From positions 1 to 64,000 of the forward strand of contig JAKOSN010000085.1 in the NCBI GenBank assembly GCA_029777335.1: a stretch of 64,000 nt of DNA, read 5' to 3'. This document shows positions 51,261 through 61,338 of the stretch, piece after piece (positions within the stretch are counted from its first letter, which is position 1; every line of letters starts with the position of its first letter). This DNA is from Planctomycetota bacterium (lineage in GTDB: Bacteria > Planctomycetota > Planctomycetia > Gemmatales > Gemmataceae). A program made the translations under genes and the position numbers. The notes below the pieces were generated by a model, which was not told the DNA's origin, searched no databases, and saw only the letters and a program-made list of their open reading frames with translations.

Positions 51261-52064
51261 GTGAATAGCAGCAGCACGGTGGCGCAACGAACGCATTCTT
51301 CTCCGTTGCCATTGATTCTGCGCTGGAGCGAGCCAGATCATCCCCTGCCCGTGCGCGCAGTGCGCGCGCCCGCCCGAGCCCGCCGTCGCTCCGTTGGTCT
51401 GGAAGCGCCCCCCTGGTGGGAGAGCGGTCCGACCGATGCCCCGTTCGATTTTTGTGCGCACATTCGCCGCCTGTGCGTCGATCTGGTGCAGCGCACTCCG
51501 GAGTTGCAACACATCGACGTCAGTCGACTCCTTTTTGGAATGACCCAGGCACGCAGCGGGCAACGCCACGGGCTGCAAGCGCGGGTCACTCCCCTGCGGT
51601 TCCCCGAAGGACGCCTGATCCGGCCGCGCCGCGATGTGCTGTATCAGGTGCAGCGCTACCTGGTCGATGGGCGCGAAATGCTCTACCTGGTCACGTTCTG
51701 TTTGCCGCGTTTTCTCGATCAAACGTTCGAGGGCAAATTCATCACCCTGTTTCACGAACTCTACCACATCAGCCCGCAGTTCGACGGGGATCTCCGCCGG
51801 CACAACGGCCGCTACAGCCTGCACACGCACAGCAAGGAAGAGTACGACAAGCACATGGCGGGCCTGGCACGGGCGTATCTGGCCTCGGGGGTGGATCCCA
51901 GTCTGTATAATTTCCTGCGGCTGGACTTTGCCCAGCTGGAGCATCGTCACGGCAGCGTGATCAGTGTGGTGGTGCCACGTCCCAAGCTGATCCCTGTGAT
52001 GCTTCGGCAACGCGTGATCCGACCCGCCGAGCCCCAACCCTATCGGCAGAGCGTGGAGCGATAA
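51261..52064 (+). CDS. Putative HExxH metallopeptidase
   Basis: 267 residues from a GTG at 51261 with GGGAG 9 bases upstream (an ATG at 51222 is the alternative). The single obvious motif is FHELYHISPQFDGDLRR (164-180): HExxH at 165-169 would supply two zinc ligands and the catalytic Glu, and downstream acidic or His residues (HTHSKEEYDKH) could supply a third ligand. No signal peptide is seen, so it should be cytosolic. It resembles uncharacterised putative metallopeptidases with the HELYHI signature. The N-terminal 60 residues are Arg/Pro-rich. The substrate is unknown. Confidence 0.7.
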   Translation: MNSSSTVAQRTHSSPLPLILRWSEPDHPLPVRAVRAPARARRRSVGLEAPPWWESGPTDAPFDFCAHIRRLCVDLVQRTPELQHIDVSRLLFGMTQARSGQRHGLQARVTPLRFPEGRLIRPRRDVLYQVQRYLVDGREMLYLVTFCLPRFLDQTFEGKFITLFHELYHISPQFDGDLRRHNGRYSLHTHSKEEYDKHMAGLARAYLASGVDPSLYNFLRLDFAQLEHRHGSVISVVVPRPKLIPVMLRQRVIRPAEPQPYRQSVER

Positions 52065-52119
52065 CCGCAGGCCTGGCACCCAGGGAGCAAGACCGTTCAA
52101 GGAACAATCGAGAGTGTCA

Positions 52120-52563
52120 ATGGCTTCTGAAATGTGCGAATTCCCACGACAGAACGCAACGAGCACGGAGATCGCCGCCATGCTGCGCCAGGCGCGAACG
52201 GTGGCCGTGGTCGGGCTCTCCGAGAAACCCGAGCGCGAGAGCTATCGAGTGGCGGCCTACATGCAGCAGGCGGGGTATCGCATCATTCCCGTCAACCCTG
52301 CGATTGCCAACGTCCTGGGGGAGAAATCCTATCCGACCCTGCTGGAGATTCCGGAACCGATCGACATCGTGAACATCTTTCGCAAACCGGAAGCGGTTCC
52401 CGAGATTGTCGAGGCCGCCATTCAGATCATGGCGCGGGCAGTGTGGATGCAGGAAGGGATCGTTCACAACGAGGCGGCGGAACGTGCGCGGGCAGCGGGG
52501 CTCCTTGTGGTGATGAATCGGTGTCTGTTCAAGGAGCATGTTCGGTTGCCGGCTGTCGGGTAA
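52120..52563 (+). CDS. CoA-binding-domain protein (YccU-type)
   Basis: 147 residues from the ATG at 52120; an ATG at 52132 and a GTG at 52114 are alternatives. It is a single Rossmann-like CoA_binding_2 domain with RTVAVVGLSEKPERESYRV, GYRIIPVNPAIANVLGEKSY and VVEAAIQIMARAVWMQEGI. The C-terminal block VVMNRCLFKEH is characteristic, including the conserved Cys. These small proteins bind CoA or a related nucleotide; the biological role is unclear. Confidence 0.9.
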   Translation: MASEMCEFPRQNATSTEIAAMLRQARTVAVVGLSEKPERESYRVAAYMQQAGYRIIPVNPAIANVLGEKSYPTLLEIPEPIDIVNIFRKPEAVPEIVEAAIQIMARAVWMQEGIVHNEAAERARAAGLLVVMNRCLFKEHVRLPAVG

Positions 52564-52849
52564 TCGCTGAGAGTTCGGTCAGGAGAAAAGAACTTTTCGC
52601 GAAGGGTGAGATTCTTCTCAATTTGTTAATTGCGAGGCGCAGGACAACGCGATATCGTCAAAGAAATGAGTGTATTTCTGATTGCCCATCGTTGAGGAGA
52701 GTGATGCCGCCTCGGTTCCACGATATGGAGATCGCTGCAATGGCTCTCGGTCCTGGTTATGCCGCTCCAGGATCGAGTGCTGCACCATGGATTTTTCAGG
52801 GGAAGGCACGCCTCGCCATGGGCATTTCCTCAACGCACAGGAGTCGCCC

Positions 52850-55075
52850 ATGATTCCCTTCGCGCGTGGTCCGGTTGATGACCAGGGACGACCAGTCCCC
52901 AACATGGGGTTTACCCCTCGGGAAGTCGAGGCCATCCTCGCTCCGTATTATGAGCGCGGCGAGCGCCTGGTGAAACTGGCCCTGGTGTTTCACTACTTCC
53001 TGTCCTTGTGGTTGGCGACCTTCTACGGCACCTGGACCATCACCTTACCGGTGGCCGCCTCGGCGGTGGCGCTCTTCTTCTTCAGCGCCTGGCGCTCGCC
53101 GCGCTCCTTTTTCACGCGGTGCATTGCCGGCGTTTCTCTGCAGACCTTTGTGGCCCTGCACATTTATCAGCTACATGGTTTGCCCGAGATGCACTTCTTC
53201 TTCTTCACCGCCTTCGCCCTGATGATCGCGCTGTACGACTGGCGCGCCATGTGGCCTGGCACCATCCTGATCATGGTGCAATACACCGTCTTCGCGATCC
53301 TGACCAATAGCGGCGTGCAGGTGTACTTCTTTCCCGAGCCGTATGTCGAGCCGACCAAGCTTTGCTTTCACTTCAGCATCGCCTGCATGATGGTGGGGCT
53401 GTGCGGATACTGGACCACCGAGATGCGCTGGCAGATTCTTCGCCAGACGTGGCAAACACGCGAAATCCAGCGCCTGGCCAACATCGCCGAAAATACCCGT
53501 GATAGCATTGCACTGACCGATCGGAATGGGCGGATCACCTGGGTGAACCAGGGCTTCTCGCGCTTGACCGGCTATGCCAGCCACGAAGTGGTGGGGCAGG
53601 ATCTGATCAACCTGCTGCACGGCTCCAGTACCGAACTGTCACGCGTGATGGCGATGCGCGAGGCGTTTTCCTCGTGCGGGGTGTTCGCCTGCGAACTCTG
53701 TCTGCAAGCGAAAAATGGGCAGACCTACTGGGTCGCCCGCTCCGTGACCCCTCTTCCCGAGGGCACTGTTGCGCCCGGGACCTTTATTGTGCTGGACATG
53801 GAAGTGACCGAGCACAAGGAAGCCGAGGCGGCTCGGTTGCAACTCGAACGCAAACTTCAGCAGACGCAAAAACTGGAAAGCCTGGGGGTGCTCGCGGGAG
53901 GGATCGCTCACGATTTCAACAACCTCCTGACCAGCATTCTCGGCTACGCCACACTCATCGAGATGGATCTCACCGCCGACTCGGAATTACGGAATCCGCT
54001 CAAACAGATCGAGGTGGCGTCGCGTCGGGCGGCTGATCTGTGCAAGCAAATGCTCGCCTATGCCGGCAAGGGACGGTTCCTGATGCAGGCGGTGGACCTG
54101 ACGCAACTGGTCCGCGATACCTCGGACCTGATCCATGCTTCGGTCTCGCGCCGGGCAGTGCTCACGTTCTGTCTGACTCCCAATCTCCCCCCTGTGCGAG
54201 CCGACATCTCGCAGATGCGCCAGGTTTTGATGAACCTGGTCATGAACGCGGCCGAGGCCATCGGCGAGCAGGAAGGGGCGATCGTGGTTTCGACCGGGGT
54301 GATGCATGTGGATCGTGCATCGCTGGCCGATACCTACCTGGGAGCCGAACTGCCCGTGGGGGATTACACCTACCTGGAAGTGAAGGACACCGGGTGTGGG
54401 ATGGACGAGGCGACCCGCGCCCGCATCTTCGAGCCGTTTTTCACGACGAAATTTGCCGGGCGCGGCCTGGGTCTGGCGGCGGTGCTCGGCATTGTGCGCG
54501 GCCATCGCGGCAGTGTCAAGGTTGAGACAGCGGCGGGGTACGGGAGTACGTTTCGGCTCTACTTCCCCTGCCAGGCGCTGCCACGGCCAACGACACCGCC
54601 CAGTCACAGCCGCGAAGTGCTGGCCCCCTCGCGCACCCTCCCCGAGACGCGCACCGCGATCACGGCGAAGCAGCCGAACCATGTCCTGCCTCGTTCGAGC
54701 GCGGGAACCGTGCTGGTAGTCGACGACGAGGATGCAGTCCGCACCCTGGCGACGCACATCCTGGAATTGCAGGGGTATCAAATTGTCTCAGCGCGCGACG
54801 GGCAGGATGGCATTGACAAGTTCGAGGCCCATTCCAACCGGATTCGCCTGGTTTTGCTCGATCTCACCATGCCCCGTCTCGATGGCGAACAGGTGTTGCG
54901 CCGGCTCCATCAGACGCATCCGGAACTCCCCGTCATCCTGATGAGCGGTTACACCGAGGAAGAACTGACCCCGCGCTTCGCCGATCTGCGCCTGTCGGGT
55001 TTTCTGCAAAAGCCATTCACCACCTCGGATATCCTCGCCAAGGTGAAGCACGTTCTGGAAACTGCCCCGGTTTGA
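52850..55075 (+). CDS. Hybrid histidine kinase with PAS and receiver domains
   Basis: 741 residues from the ATG at 52850, with AGGAG upstream; the frame extends to 52682 with no supported start. Domains in order: several membrane helices (about 35-200), PAS/PAC (about 205-325: DSIALTDRNGRITWVNQGFS), HisKA (LGVLAGGIAHDFNNLLTSI, with His followed by DFNN), HATPase (NLVMNAAEAIGEQ, DTGCGMD, GLGLAAVLGIVRGH), and a C-terminal receiver (TVLVVDDEDAVRTLA, phosphoacceptor in LVLLDLTMPRLDG, Lys in GFLQKPFTTSD). The HDFNN kinase box is typical of hybrid kinases acting in a phosphorelay. No partner phosphotransfer protein or regulator lies adjacent. Confidence 0.93.
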   Translation: MIPFARGPVDDQGRPVPNMGFTPREVEAILAPYYERGERLVKLALVFHYFLSLWLATFYGTWTITLPVAASAVALFFFSAWRSPRSFFTRCIAGVSLQTFVALHIYQLHGLPEMHFFFFTAFALMIALYDWRAMWPGTILIMVQYTVFAILTNSGVQVYFFPEPYVEPTKLCFHFSIACMMVGLCGYWTTEMRWQILRQTWQTREIQRLANIAENTRDSIALTDRNGRITWVNQGFSRLTGYASHEVVGQDLINLLHGSSTELSRVMAMREAFSSCGVFACELCLQAKNGQTYWVARSVTPLPEGTVAPGTFIVLDMEVTEHKEAEAARLQLERKLQQTQKLESLGVLAGGIAHDFNNLLTSILGYATLIEMDLTADSELRNPLKQIEVASRRAADLCKQMLAYAGKGRFLMQAVDLTQLVRDTSDLIHASVSRRAVLTFCLTPNLPPVRADISQMRQVLMNLVMNAAEAIGEQEGAIVVSTGVMHVDRASLADTYLGAELPVGDYTYLEVKDTGCGMDEATRARIFEPFFTTKFAGRGLGLAAVLGIVRGHRGSVKVETAAGYGSTFRLYFPCQALPRPTTPPSHSREVLAPSRTLPETRTAITAKQPNHVLPRSSAGTVLVVDDEDAVRTLATHILELQGYQIVSARDGQDGIDKFEAHSNRIRLVLLDLTMPRLDGEQVLRRLHQTHPELPVILMSGYTEEELTPRFADLRLSGFLQKPFTTSDILAKVKHVLETAPV

Positions 55076-55159
55076 AGTGGAGTCTCCCCAGTTCGCTTGC
55101 GATAATGCAGAAAGCCGGGCGGTGAGCCCCGGCGCCGCACGACCTGGGGGATGCATCTG

Positions 55160-58129
55160 ATGCCACGCTGTCTGCTCGCTGTCCTGGCCCTCCTGGGATT
55201 GTGGCCCTGTGCCAGTCGCGCGGATTCCTTCGATCAAACCATCGCTCCCATTCTCATCCGCCATTGCCTGGATTGTCATGGCAGTGGCGCCACCAAGGGC
55301 GGACTGAATCTGCTCACGCGCAAGGGCGCGCTGACCGGGGGGCGAACGGGCCCCGCGCTCGTTCCCGGCAAACTCAAGGACAGCCTTCTCTGGCAACGTG
55401 TTGAAGCCGATGAGATGCCCCCGAAAAAGCCGCTCGCGGCCAGGGAGAAGGAACTTCTGCGTCGCTGGATCACGGCGGGCGGAGCGTGGGGGAGCGATCC
55501 GATTGACCCCTTTCGGGCCACCACCGACAAACGCGGCGGCTTCGATTGGTGGTCGTTGCAACCCCTGCACAAGGGGACGGCGCCCTCGCCTCGGCAGACC
55601 GGCTGGGTCCGCCAACCGCTCGATGCCTTTATCTTGCAGCGATTGGAGGCGAAGGGGCTGACCCCCTCGCCCGAGGCCGATCGACGCACCCTCCTGCGTC
55701 GCCTCTCCTTCGACCTGATCGGCCTGCCGCCAACCTCCGAGGAGGTCGAGGCATTTGTGCACGATCGCGATCCGCTCGCCTATGAGAAGGTGGTGGATCG
55801 CTTGCTGGCCTCGCCACATTACGGCGAACACTGGGCGCGGCACTGGCTCGATGTGGTGCGCTGGGGCGAGAGCGATGGCTTTGAACGCGATCTGCCACGA
55901 TCCAACGCCTGGCCCTATCGCGACTGGGTGATCAAGGCGCTTAATCGCGATCTCCCTTATGATGAATTTGTTCGTTGGCAGCTGGCGGGTGATCGGCTCC
56001 ACCCCGACGATCCCGAGGCGCTCGCCGCCACCGGCTTTCTGGTCGCTGGTCCGCACGACATTGTGGTTCCTGCCAGCGATCGCATGAAGGCCGCCATGCG
56101 GCAGGACGAGATGGAGGACCTCGTTGGGACGGTGGGGCAGACCTTCCTTGGGCTAACGGTGCATTGTGCACGCTGCCATGATCACAAATTCGACCCTATT
56201 TCGCAGAAGGATTACTATCGCCTGGTGGCGGCCCTGGCGGGGGTGGGACAGGGGGAACGTCCGCTTCCGGCTCCAAAACCAGGGCAGGAACTGGCACGGC
56301 TGCAAGCGCGCCTGGAACAACTGAACCGTCAGCAGGACGCGCTGGAAAATCCCATTCGCGCCCGCTTGCTGGCCGAGAAGCGGAAGAAAGTGCCGGATCT
56401 GAAACCGCTCGCCGCCTGGGATTTTCAAACTGGATTGAAGGATCAGAGGGGCATGCTTGACTGCACCCTCCAGGCTGGGGCACGCCAGGAGGCGCGCGGT
56501 CTGGTGGTGGATGGCAAGACAAGCTATGCCGCCTCCGCCCCGCTGGCGAAGGATCTGCGCGAGAAGACGCTCGAAGCGTGGGTGCACCTGGGACGGCTGG
56601 AACAACGCGGAGGCGGGGTTCTCAGTGTGCAGACCCTGAATGGCAATGTGTTCGATGCCATCGTCTTCGGTGAACAGGAGCCAGGGCGCTGGATGGCCGG
56701 GAGCGAATTCTTCCACCGCACGCGCTCCTTCCAGGGAGCCAGCGAAACCGAGGCGCATCGGGAGGCGGTCCATTTTGTGATGGTCTACGACAGCGAGGGG
56801 ACCATTCGCGCCTACCGTAACGGCGTGCCTTATGGACAACCCTATCGCAGTGCGGGACTGGTGACCTTCAAGGCTGGCGCGGCCCAGGTGGTCTTCGGGC
56901 TCAGGCACGGGCCGGCGGGCGGCAACAAGATGCTGGAGGGCGTCATTCTCAAGGCGCGTCTCTACGATCGTGCGCTCTCTGCCGAGGAGGTGGCCCAGTC
57001 GGCGGGAACGTTCATCGCCGAGGCGGATCTGGTGGCACAACTCAGCGCCGAACAGCGCCAGCAACGGGAGCGCTGGAGCGCCGAACGTCGGCGTCTCGCG
57101 GCGAAGATCCAGGACTTGCTACCGAGGACGAATGGCAAGGTCTATGCGGTGGTGCCCGGTCAACCCGGGCCGACGCATCTGCTGCTGCGCGGCAGTGTCG
57201 ATGCACGTGGGGAACTTCTCGCGCCAGGCGGGATCGCGGCCCTGGGGAAACAGGCCGATTTTGCCCTGAAGCCCGATGCGCCGGAGGCGGACCGTCGGCT
57301 TGCCCTGGCACGCTGGATCACCGATCCCACCAATCCGCTTTTTGCTCGGGTGATCGTCAATCGGTTGTGGCACTATCACCTGGGCACGGGGTTGGTGGAT
57401 ACGCCGAGCGATTTTGGCTTCAACGGGGGGCGTCCCAGTCACCCGGAGTTGCTCGACTGGTTGGCGGGCGAGTTGATCCGGCACCGGTGGAGTTTAAAGG
57501 CGATGCATCGGGTGATCGTGACCTCGGCGACCTATCGTCAGGCGTCGCGGCCACGACCCGAAGCGCAGCGCAGCGATGCCGACAATCGTCTGTACTGGCG
57601 GGTAGCGCCGCGGCGGCTGGAGGCGGAGTCGCTGCGGGATGCGATGCTGCTGATCGCGGGGCACCTCGATCCGACGGTGGGCGGTCCCGCTTATCAGGAC
57701 TTTCGCTCCTACTTCTTCAAGGGCACGCAGTTTTACGATCCGCTCGATCAGGTGGGCGACACCTTCCGGCGCCGCACCATTTATCGCATGTGGGCGCGTG
57801 GCGGGCGCAACCCCTTCCTTGACACCTTCGATTGCCCCGATCCCTCCACGACGACCCCGCGCCGTGCCTCGACCACGACTCCGCTCCAGGCGCTGACGTT
57901 GCTGAACAATGCCCAGGTGCTCTCCCTTGCGGAGCGGACGGCGACGCGGCTGCGCCAGGAGGCCGGTCCCGACCCTGAACGACAGCTGGCGCGCCTCTAT
58001 GCTTTGGTCCACGGCCGCACGCCCACGGCGCAGGAGGTGGCATTGCTCAAACCGTTCCTCGCTCGCCACGGACTGACAGCCCTGTGTCGCGTTATCTTCA
58101 ATAGCAACGAGTTTCTCTTCGTTGATTGA
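55160..58129 (+). CDS. PSCyt1/DUF1549/DUF1553 cytochrome-type protein with LamG-like insert
   Basis: 989 residues from the ATG at 55160 (the ATG at 55151 touches the G-rich ribosome site). A signal peptide is followed by the PSCyt1 haem site (HCLDCHG, about residue 35) with MPPKK, the PSCyt2/DUF1549 region (RLSFDLIGLPPTSEEV; HWARHWLDVVRWGESDG; a second CxxCH at CARCHDH), a concanavalin/LamG-like insert (about 415-610), and the DUF1553 (PSD1) C-terminus (RVIVNRLWHYHLGTGLVDTPSDFG). These large exported proteins are specific to Planctomycetes/Verrucomicrobia and nearly always precede a DUF1501 gene, as here. They are thought to take part in polysaccharide breakdown or redox chemistry. Confidence 0.94.
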   Translation: MPRCLLAVLALLGLWPCASRADSFDQTIAPILIRHCLDCHGSGATKGGLNLLTRKGALTGGRTGPALVPGKLKDSLLWQRVEADEMPPKKPLAAREKELLRRWITAGGAWGSDPIDPFRATTDKRGGFDWWSLQPLHKGTAPSPRQTGWVRQPLDAFILQRLEAKGLTPSPEADRRTLLRRLSFDLIGLPPTSEEVEAFVHDRDPLAYEKVVDRLLASPHYGEHWARHWLDVVRWGESDGFERDLPRSNAWPYRDWVIKALNRDLPYDEFVRWQLAGDRLHPDDPEALAATGFLVAGPHDIVVPASDRMKAAMRQDEMEDLVGTVGQTFLGLTVHCARCHDHKFDPISQKDYYRLVAALAGVGQGERPLPAPKPGQELARLQARLEQLNRQQDALENPIRARLLAEKRKKVPDLKPLAAWDFQTGLKDQRGMLDCTLQAGARQEARGLVVDGKTSYAASAPLAKDLREKTLEAWVHLGRLEQRGGGVLSVQTLNGNVFDAIVFGEQEPGRWMAGSEFFHRTRSFQGASETEAHREAVHFVMVYDSEGTIRAYRNGVPYGQPYRSAGLVTFKAGAAQVVFGLRHGPAGGNKMLEGVILKARLYDRALSAEEVAQSAGTFIAEADLVAQLSAEQRQQRERWSAERRRLAAKIQDLLPRTNGKVYAVVPGQPGPTHLLLRGSVDARGELLAPGGIAALGKQADFALKPDAPEADRRLALARWITDPTNPLFARVIVNRLWHYHLGTGLVDTPSDFGFNGGRPSHPELLDWLAGELIRHRWSLKAMHRVIVTSATYRQASRPRPEAQRSDADNRLYWRVAPRRLEAESLRDAMLLIAGHLDPTVGGPAYQDFRSYFFKGTQFYDPLDQVGDTFRRRTIYRMWARGGRNPFLDTFDCPDPSTTTPRRASTTTPLQALTLLNNAQVLSLAERTATRLRQEAGPDPERQLARLYALVHGRTPTAQEVALLKPFLARHGLTALCRVIFNSNEFLFVD

Positions 58130-58142
58130 GGGAGAACGATCC

Positions 58143-59588
58143 ATGCCGGATCTTGAAACTCCTCTGCTGGATCGCCGCGGCTTCTTCTCGTGGGCGGCCC
58201 AGGGACTGGGCGGCGCGGCGCTGACGAGTTTGCTCCTGCGCGACGGGGTGGTGCGCGCGGCGCCGGTGCCCGGAGAGGCGAGTGATCCTCCGCCCCATCA
58301 CCGGGCCCGAGCGAAGCGGGTGATTCATCTCTGCCTGTGTGGCGGGGTGAGCCATCTGGATACCTTCGACCACAAACCGGCCCTGGCCCGGCTGCATGGC
58401 AAACGACTGCCCGGCAAGGAGAAGCCCGAGACGTTTTTTGGGCAGATTGGTCTCTTGCGGCAGAGCGACTGGACCTTTCACCAACGCGGCCAGAGCGGCT
58501 TGTGGGTGTCGGATCTCTTTCCGCATCTGGCGAAGGTGGCGGACGAACTCACGGTGATCCGGTCGATGCTGGCGGACTCGGCGAATCACACGCCGGCGAC
58601 CTTCCAGCAAAACACGGGGTTTCGCCTCAATGGCTTTCCGGTCATGGGCGCCTGGCTCTCCTATGGCCTGGGGAGTGAGAGCGACGATTTGCCCGCCTAT
58701 GTGGTCCTGCCGGATGCACGCGGCCTGCCGGCGGGCGGAACGATCAACTGGTCCAATGGCTTTCTCCCCGCACGGCATCAGGGAGTGGCACTGCGCACCC
58801 GGGGAACGCCCATTGAAGATCTGCTTCCGGCCAAGCCGATCGACACGGCAACCGAGAAGGCGAGTCGCGAACTGCTGGCCGCTCTGAATCGGCAACACGG
58901 CGAGGGACGTGATGCGGAGATCCTCGACGCGCGCCTGCGCAGTTACGAGCTGGCCGCCCGGATGCAGCTGACGGTGCCGCGGGTGACTGATCTCTCGAAG
59001 GAAACGGCGGCGGTCAAGCAGATGTATGGGCTGGAGGGGAAGGAAACGGCGGATTTTGGCCGCAGCTGTTTGCTCGCTCGGCGATTGCTCGAACAGGGAG
59101 TGCGCTTTGTGCAGGTGTTCTCGGGCGGATCGTTTGGTTCGCCGCGCATCAACTGGGATGGGCACGAGGACATGCGCGCCAACCACGGCCAGGAGGCGAA
59201 GCGGGTGGACCAGCCGATCGCCGCGCTGGTGCGCGATCTGCGTCAGCGGGGCATGCTCGACGACACCCTGGTGCTCTTTACCACCGAATTTGGCCGCACG
59301 CCGTTTGCTCAGTCCGCCGCCGACCAGGTGGGGACGGGCCGCGATCACAACATGTACGGCTTCTCGGTGTGGCTCGCGGGTGCGGGGTTGAAACACGGTA
59401 TCGCGCATGGCGCGACCGATGAGGTGGGGTGGAAAGCGGTCGAGAAGATTGTCACCTGGCCCGATTTCCACGCGACCGTGCTGCACCTGCTGGGGATCGA
59501 TCACGAGCGCTTGACGTATTATCACAACGGCATTCGCCGCCGGCTGACCAACGTGCATGGCGAGGTGGTCAAGGACATCCTGGCGTGA
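58143..59588 (+). CDS. DUF1501 family protein (second copy, paired with the cytochrome protein)
   Basis: 481 residues from the ATG at 58143, with GGGAG upstream and only 13 bases after the cytochrome gene. Its N-terminus has a Tat-like DRRGFFSWAAQGLGG. The fold motifs are VIHLCLCGGVSHLDTFDHKP, VIRSMLADSANHTP, and VLFTTEFGRTPFAQSAADQVGTGRDHN. It is the standard partner of PSCyt/DUF1553 proteins. It is only a distant paralogue of the copy at 27030. The stop lies 6 bases from the convergent recN end. Confidence 0.94.
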   Translation: MPDLETPLLDRRGFFSWAAQGLGGAALTSLLLRDGVVRAAPVPGEASDPPPHHRARAKRVIHLCLCGGVSHLDTFDHKPALARLHGKRLPGKEKPETFFGQIGLLRQSDWTFHQRGQSGLWVSDLFPHLAKVADELTVIRSMLADSANHTPATFQQNTGFRLNGFPVMGAWLSYGLGSESDDLPAYVVLPDARGLPAGGTINWSNGFLPARHQGVALRTRGTPIEDLLPAKPIDTATEKASRELLAALNRQHGEGRDAEILDARLRSYELAARMQLTVPRVTDLSKETAAVKQMYGLEGKETADFGRSCLLARRLLEQGVRFVQVFSGGSFGSPRINWDGHEDMRANHGQEAKRVDQPIAALVRDLRQRGMLDDTLVLFTTEFGRTPFAQSAADQVGTGRDHNMYGFSVWLAGAGLKHGIAHGATDEVGWKAVEKIVTWPDFHATVLHLLGIDHERLTYYHNGIRRRLTNVHGEVVKDILA

Positions 59589-59594
59589 GGGGAG

Positions 59595-61292
59595 TCACCA
59601 GCGCTGGCGGGCGGTTTGCAACATGGCGGCCGCTTCCTGGCGAGTGGTTTCCCCGCGGGCCTCGCCGCGCAGCATGCTCGCCAGTTCCTCCAGCCGGTCC
59701 TCCTCGCTTAACGGCGTGATGGTGGTGCTGGTGCGGTTGCCGCGTTTTTTCTTGCGAATGGTCCAGTGATGGCGCGCGTAACTCGCCACCTGGGGCAGAT
59801 GGGTGACACAGATCACCTGGTGCGTTTGGCCCAGCGCCGCAAGTTTCTGCCCCAGGACATCGCCAAGTCGTCCGCCCACGTTGGCATCGATCTCATCGAA
59901 GATCAACGTGCTCAGATGGTCGTGCGCCGCCAGCACCGTTTTCAGCGCCAGCATGGTCCGGGAAAGTTCCCCTCCTGAGGCGACCTTGCGCAGCGGACGG
60001 GCAGGCTCGCCGGGGTTGGCCAGCAACGTGAGTTCCAGCTGATCGGCGCCCCACGAAGGCACCTCGGACTTGTTGGGATCGTCCCCCAGCGGGAGGGGTT
60101 CCAGCACTGCATCCAGGCGCGCCTCGGGCATACCCAGGTCGGCAAGGTGTTTCTGCGTTTCGCTCGCCAGCTTCCTGGCCACTTGCTTGCGCTTCTGACT
60201 CAGCTCGCCGGCTGCTTTTTTCAGCTTGTCGAACGCCTTGCGGAGTTCCTCCTCGATCCCTTCCAGGTCGGCCTCCTCTCGCTCCAGGGTGGTCTCCTGC
60301 TCGTCGAGGCTGACACGATAGATGATCAGGTCGTCAATGGAGCGGGCATACTTGGTTTCCAGCCGACGCAGAAACTGGATGCGTCGCTCCACCTCGTCCA
60401 GGCGGGCGGGGTCGGCTTCCCAGTGTTCACCCAGGCGATGGAGATCCTTGGCCAGATCCTGCACCTCGGCCTGGAGGTTCTCCAGACGCTGGACCACGTC
60501 TTCCAGCCCAGAATCGAGATGAACCCAGCTTTCCGCCTCCCGTTGCAGTTTGCCCAGCTGATCGGCGAGCGAATCCTCCTCGTCGTAAAGGCGAGCGTAT
60601 CCCTGAGCCGCCAGCGCCTGGAGATGCTGGGCGTTGGCCAGCCGTTCGCGCTCCTGTTGCAGATCGGTCAACTCGCCGGGTTCGAGCTCGGCCCTGTCCA
60701 GTTCCTCGCGTTCGAAGCGGAGGAGGGCGAGTTCGCGCTGGCGTTGTTGCCGTTCGGCCGCCAGGGTGCTGAAGCGGCGGCGCAGGTCGCGCACCGTTTC
60801 GGCGGCTTCAAGATAGGTCCGCCGTGGCTGCTCCAGGTGGCCGTAGGCATCGAGAATTTGCAACTGATAGGCGGGTTGCAGCAACGATTCGCTCTCGCGT
60901 TGGCCGTGGATGTCCACGAGGAGTTCGCCGATCTGTTTGAGCGTGGCGACGGCGACCGGTTGCTCGTTGACATAGGCCTGACTGCGACCGTTGCGATTCA
61001 GGCGGCGCGAGAGGAGCACCTCGCTTTCCTCCAGGGGAAAGTTGAGGATGGCCTCGATGGCCGCGCGGATGTCGGCATCGGGGAGTTCAAACCGCCCGGT
61101 GACGCGCAGTTCATCGGCGCCGGTGCGTAACAGTTCGCTGGAGCCGCGTTCGCCCAGGAGCAAACCGAGAGCGCCCAGCAAAAGCGATTTGCCCGCGCCG
61201 GTTTCGCCAGTCCAGGCACAGAAGCCCGGGTGCAGCTCCACGCGCACATCTTCAATGATTGCCAGATTCTGGACGTACAGCTCGCGCAGCAT
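59595..61292 (-). CDS. recN: DNA repair protein RecN
   Basis: 565 residues, normal RecN length. It is an SMC-like ATPase that helps hold broken DNA ends together in double-strand break repair. The Walker A motif is WTGETGAGKSLLLGAL; a long coiled coil spans about 160-370; the signature motif is VASGGELSRTMLALK, the Walker B is STLIFDEIDANVGGRL, and the H-loop follows at VICVTHLPQVASYA. It is probably the last gene of a gspF-like / ADP-ribosylglycohydrolase / recN operon on the minus strand, 46 bases after its neighbour. Confidence 0.96.
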   Translation of the reverse strand: MLRELYVQNLAIIEDVRVELHPGFCAWTGETGAGKSLLLGALGLLLGERGSSELLRTGADELRVTGRFELPDADIRAAIEAILNFPLEESEVLLSRRLNRNGRSQAYVNEQPVAVATLKQIGELLVDIHGQRESESLLQPAYQLQILDAYGHLEQPRRTYLEAAETVRDLRRRFSTLAAERQQRQRELALLRFEREELDRAELEPGELTDLQQERERLANAQHLQALAAQGYARLYDEEDSLADQLGKLQREAESWVHLDSGLEDVVQRLENLQAEVQDLAKDLHRLGEHWEADPARLDEVERRIQFLRRLETKYARSIDDLIIYRVSLDEQETTLEREEADLEGIEEELRKAFDKLKKAAGELSQKRKQVARKLASETQKHLADLGMPEARLDAVLEPLPLGDDPNKSEVPSWGADQLELTLLANPGEPARPLRKVASGGELSRTMLALKTVLAAHDHLSTLIFDEIDANVGGRLGDVLGQKLAALGQTHQVICVTHLPQVASYARHHWTIRKKKRGNRTSTTITPLSEEDRLEELASMLRGEARGETTRQEAAAMLQTARQRW

Positions 61293-61338
61293 GGTGTCTA
61301 CCGTCGCCTTGCCTGCTCTGGTCGGGAGGCCATCGCGC

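Noticed and set aside
50633-51268. 211-codon plus-strand open frame between tsaB and the HExxH gene
   Set aside because: Arg/Ser-rich shadow of the minus-strand lipoprotein, which has a signal peptide, lipobox and ribosome site.
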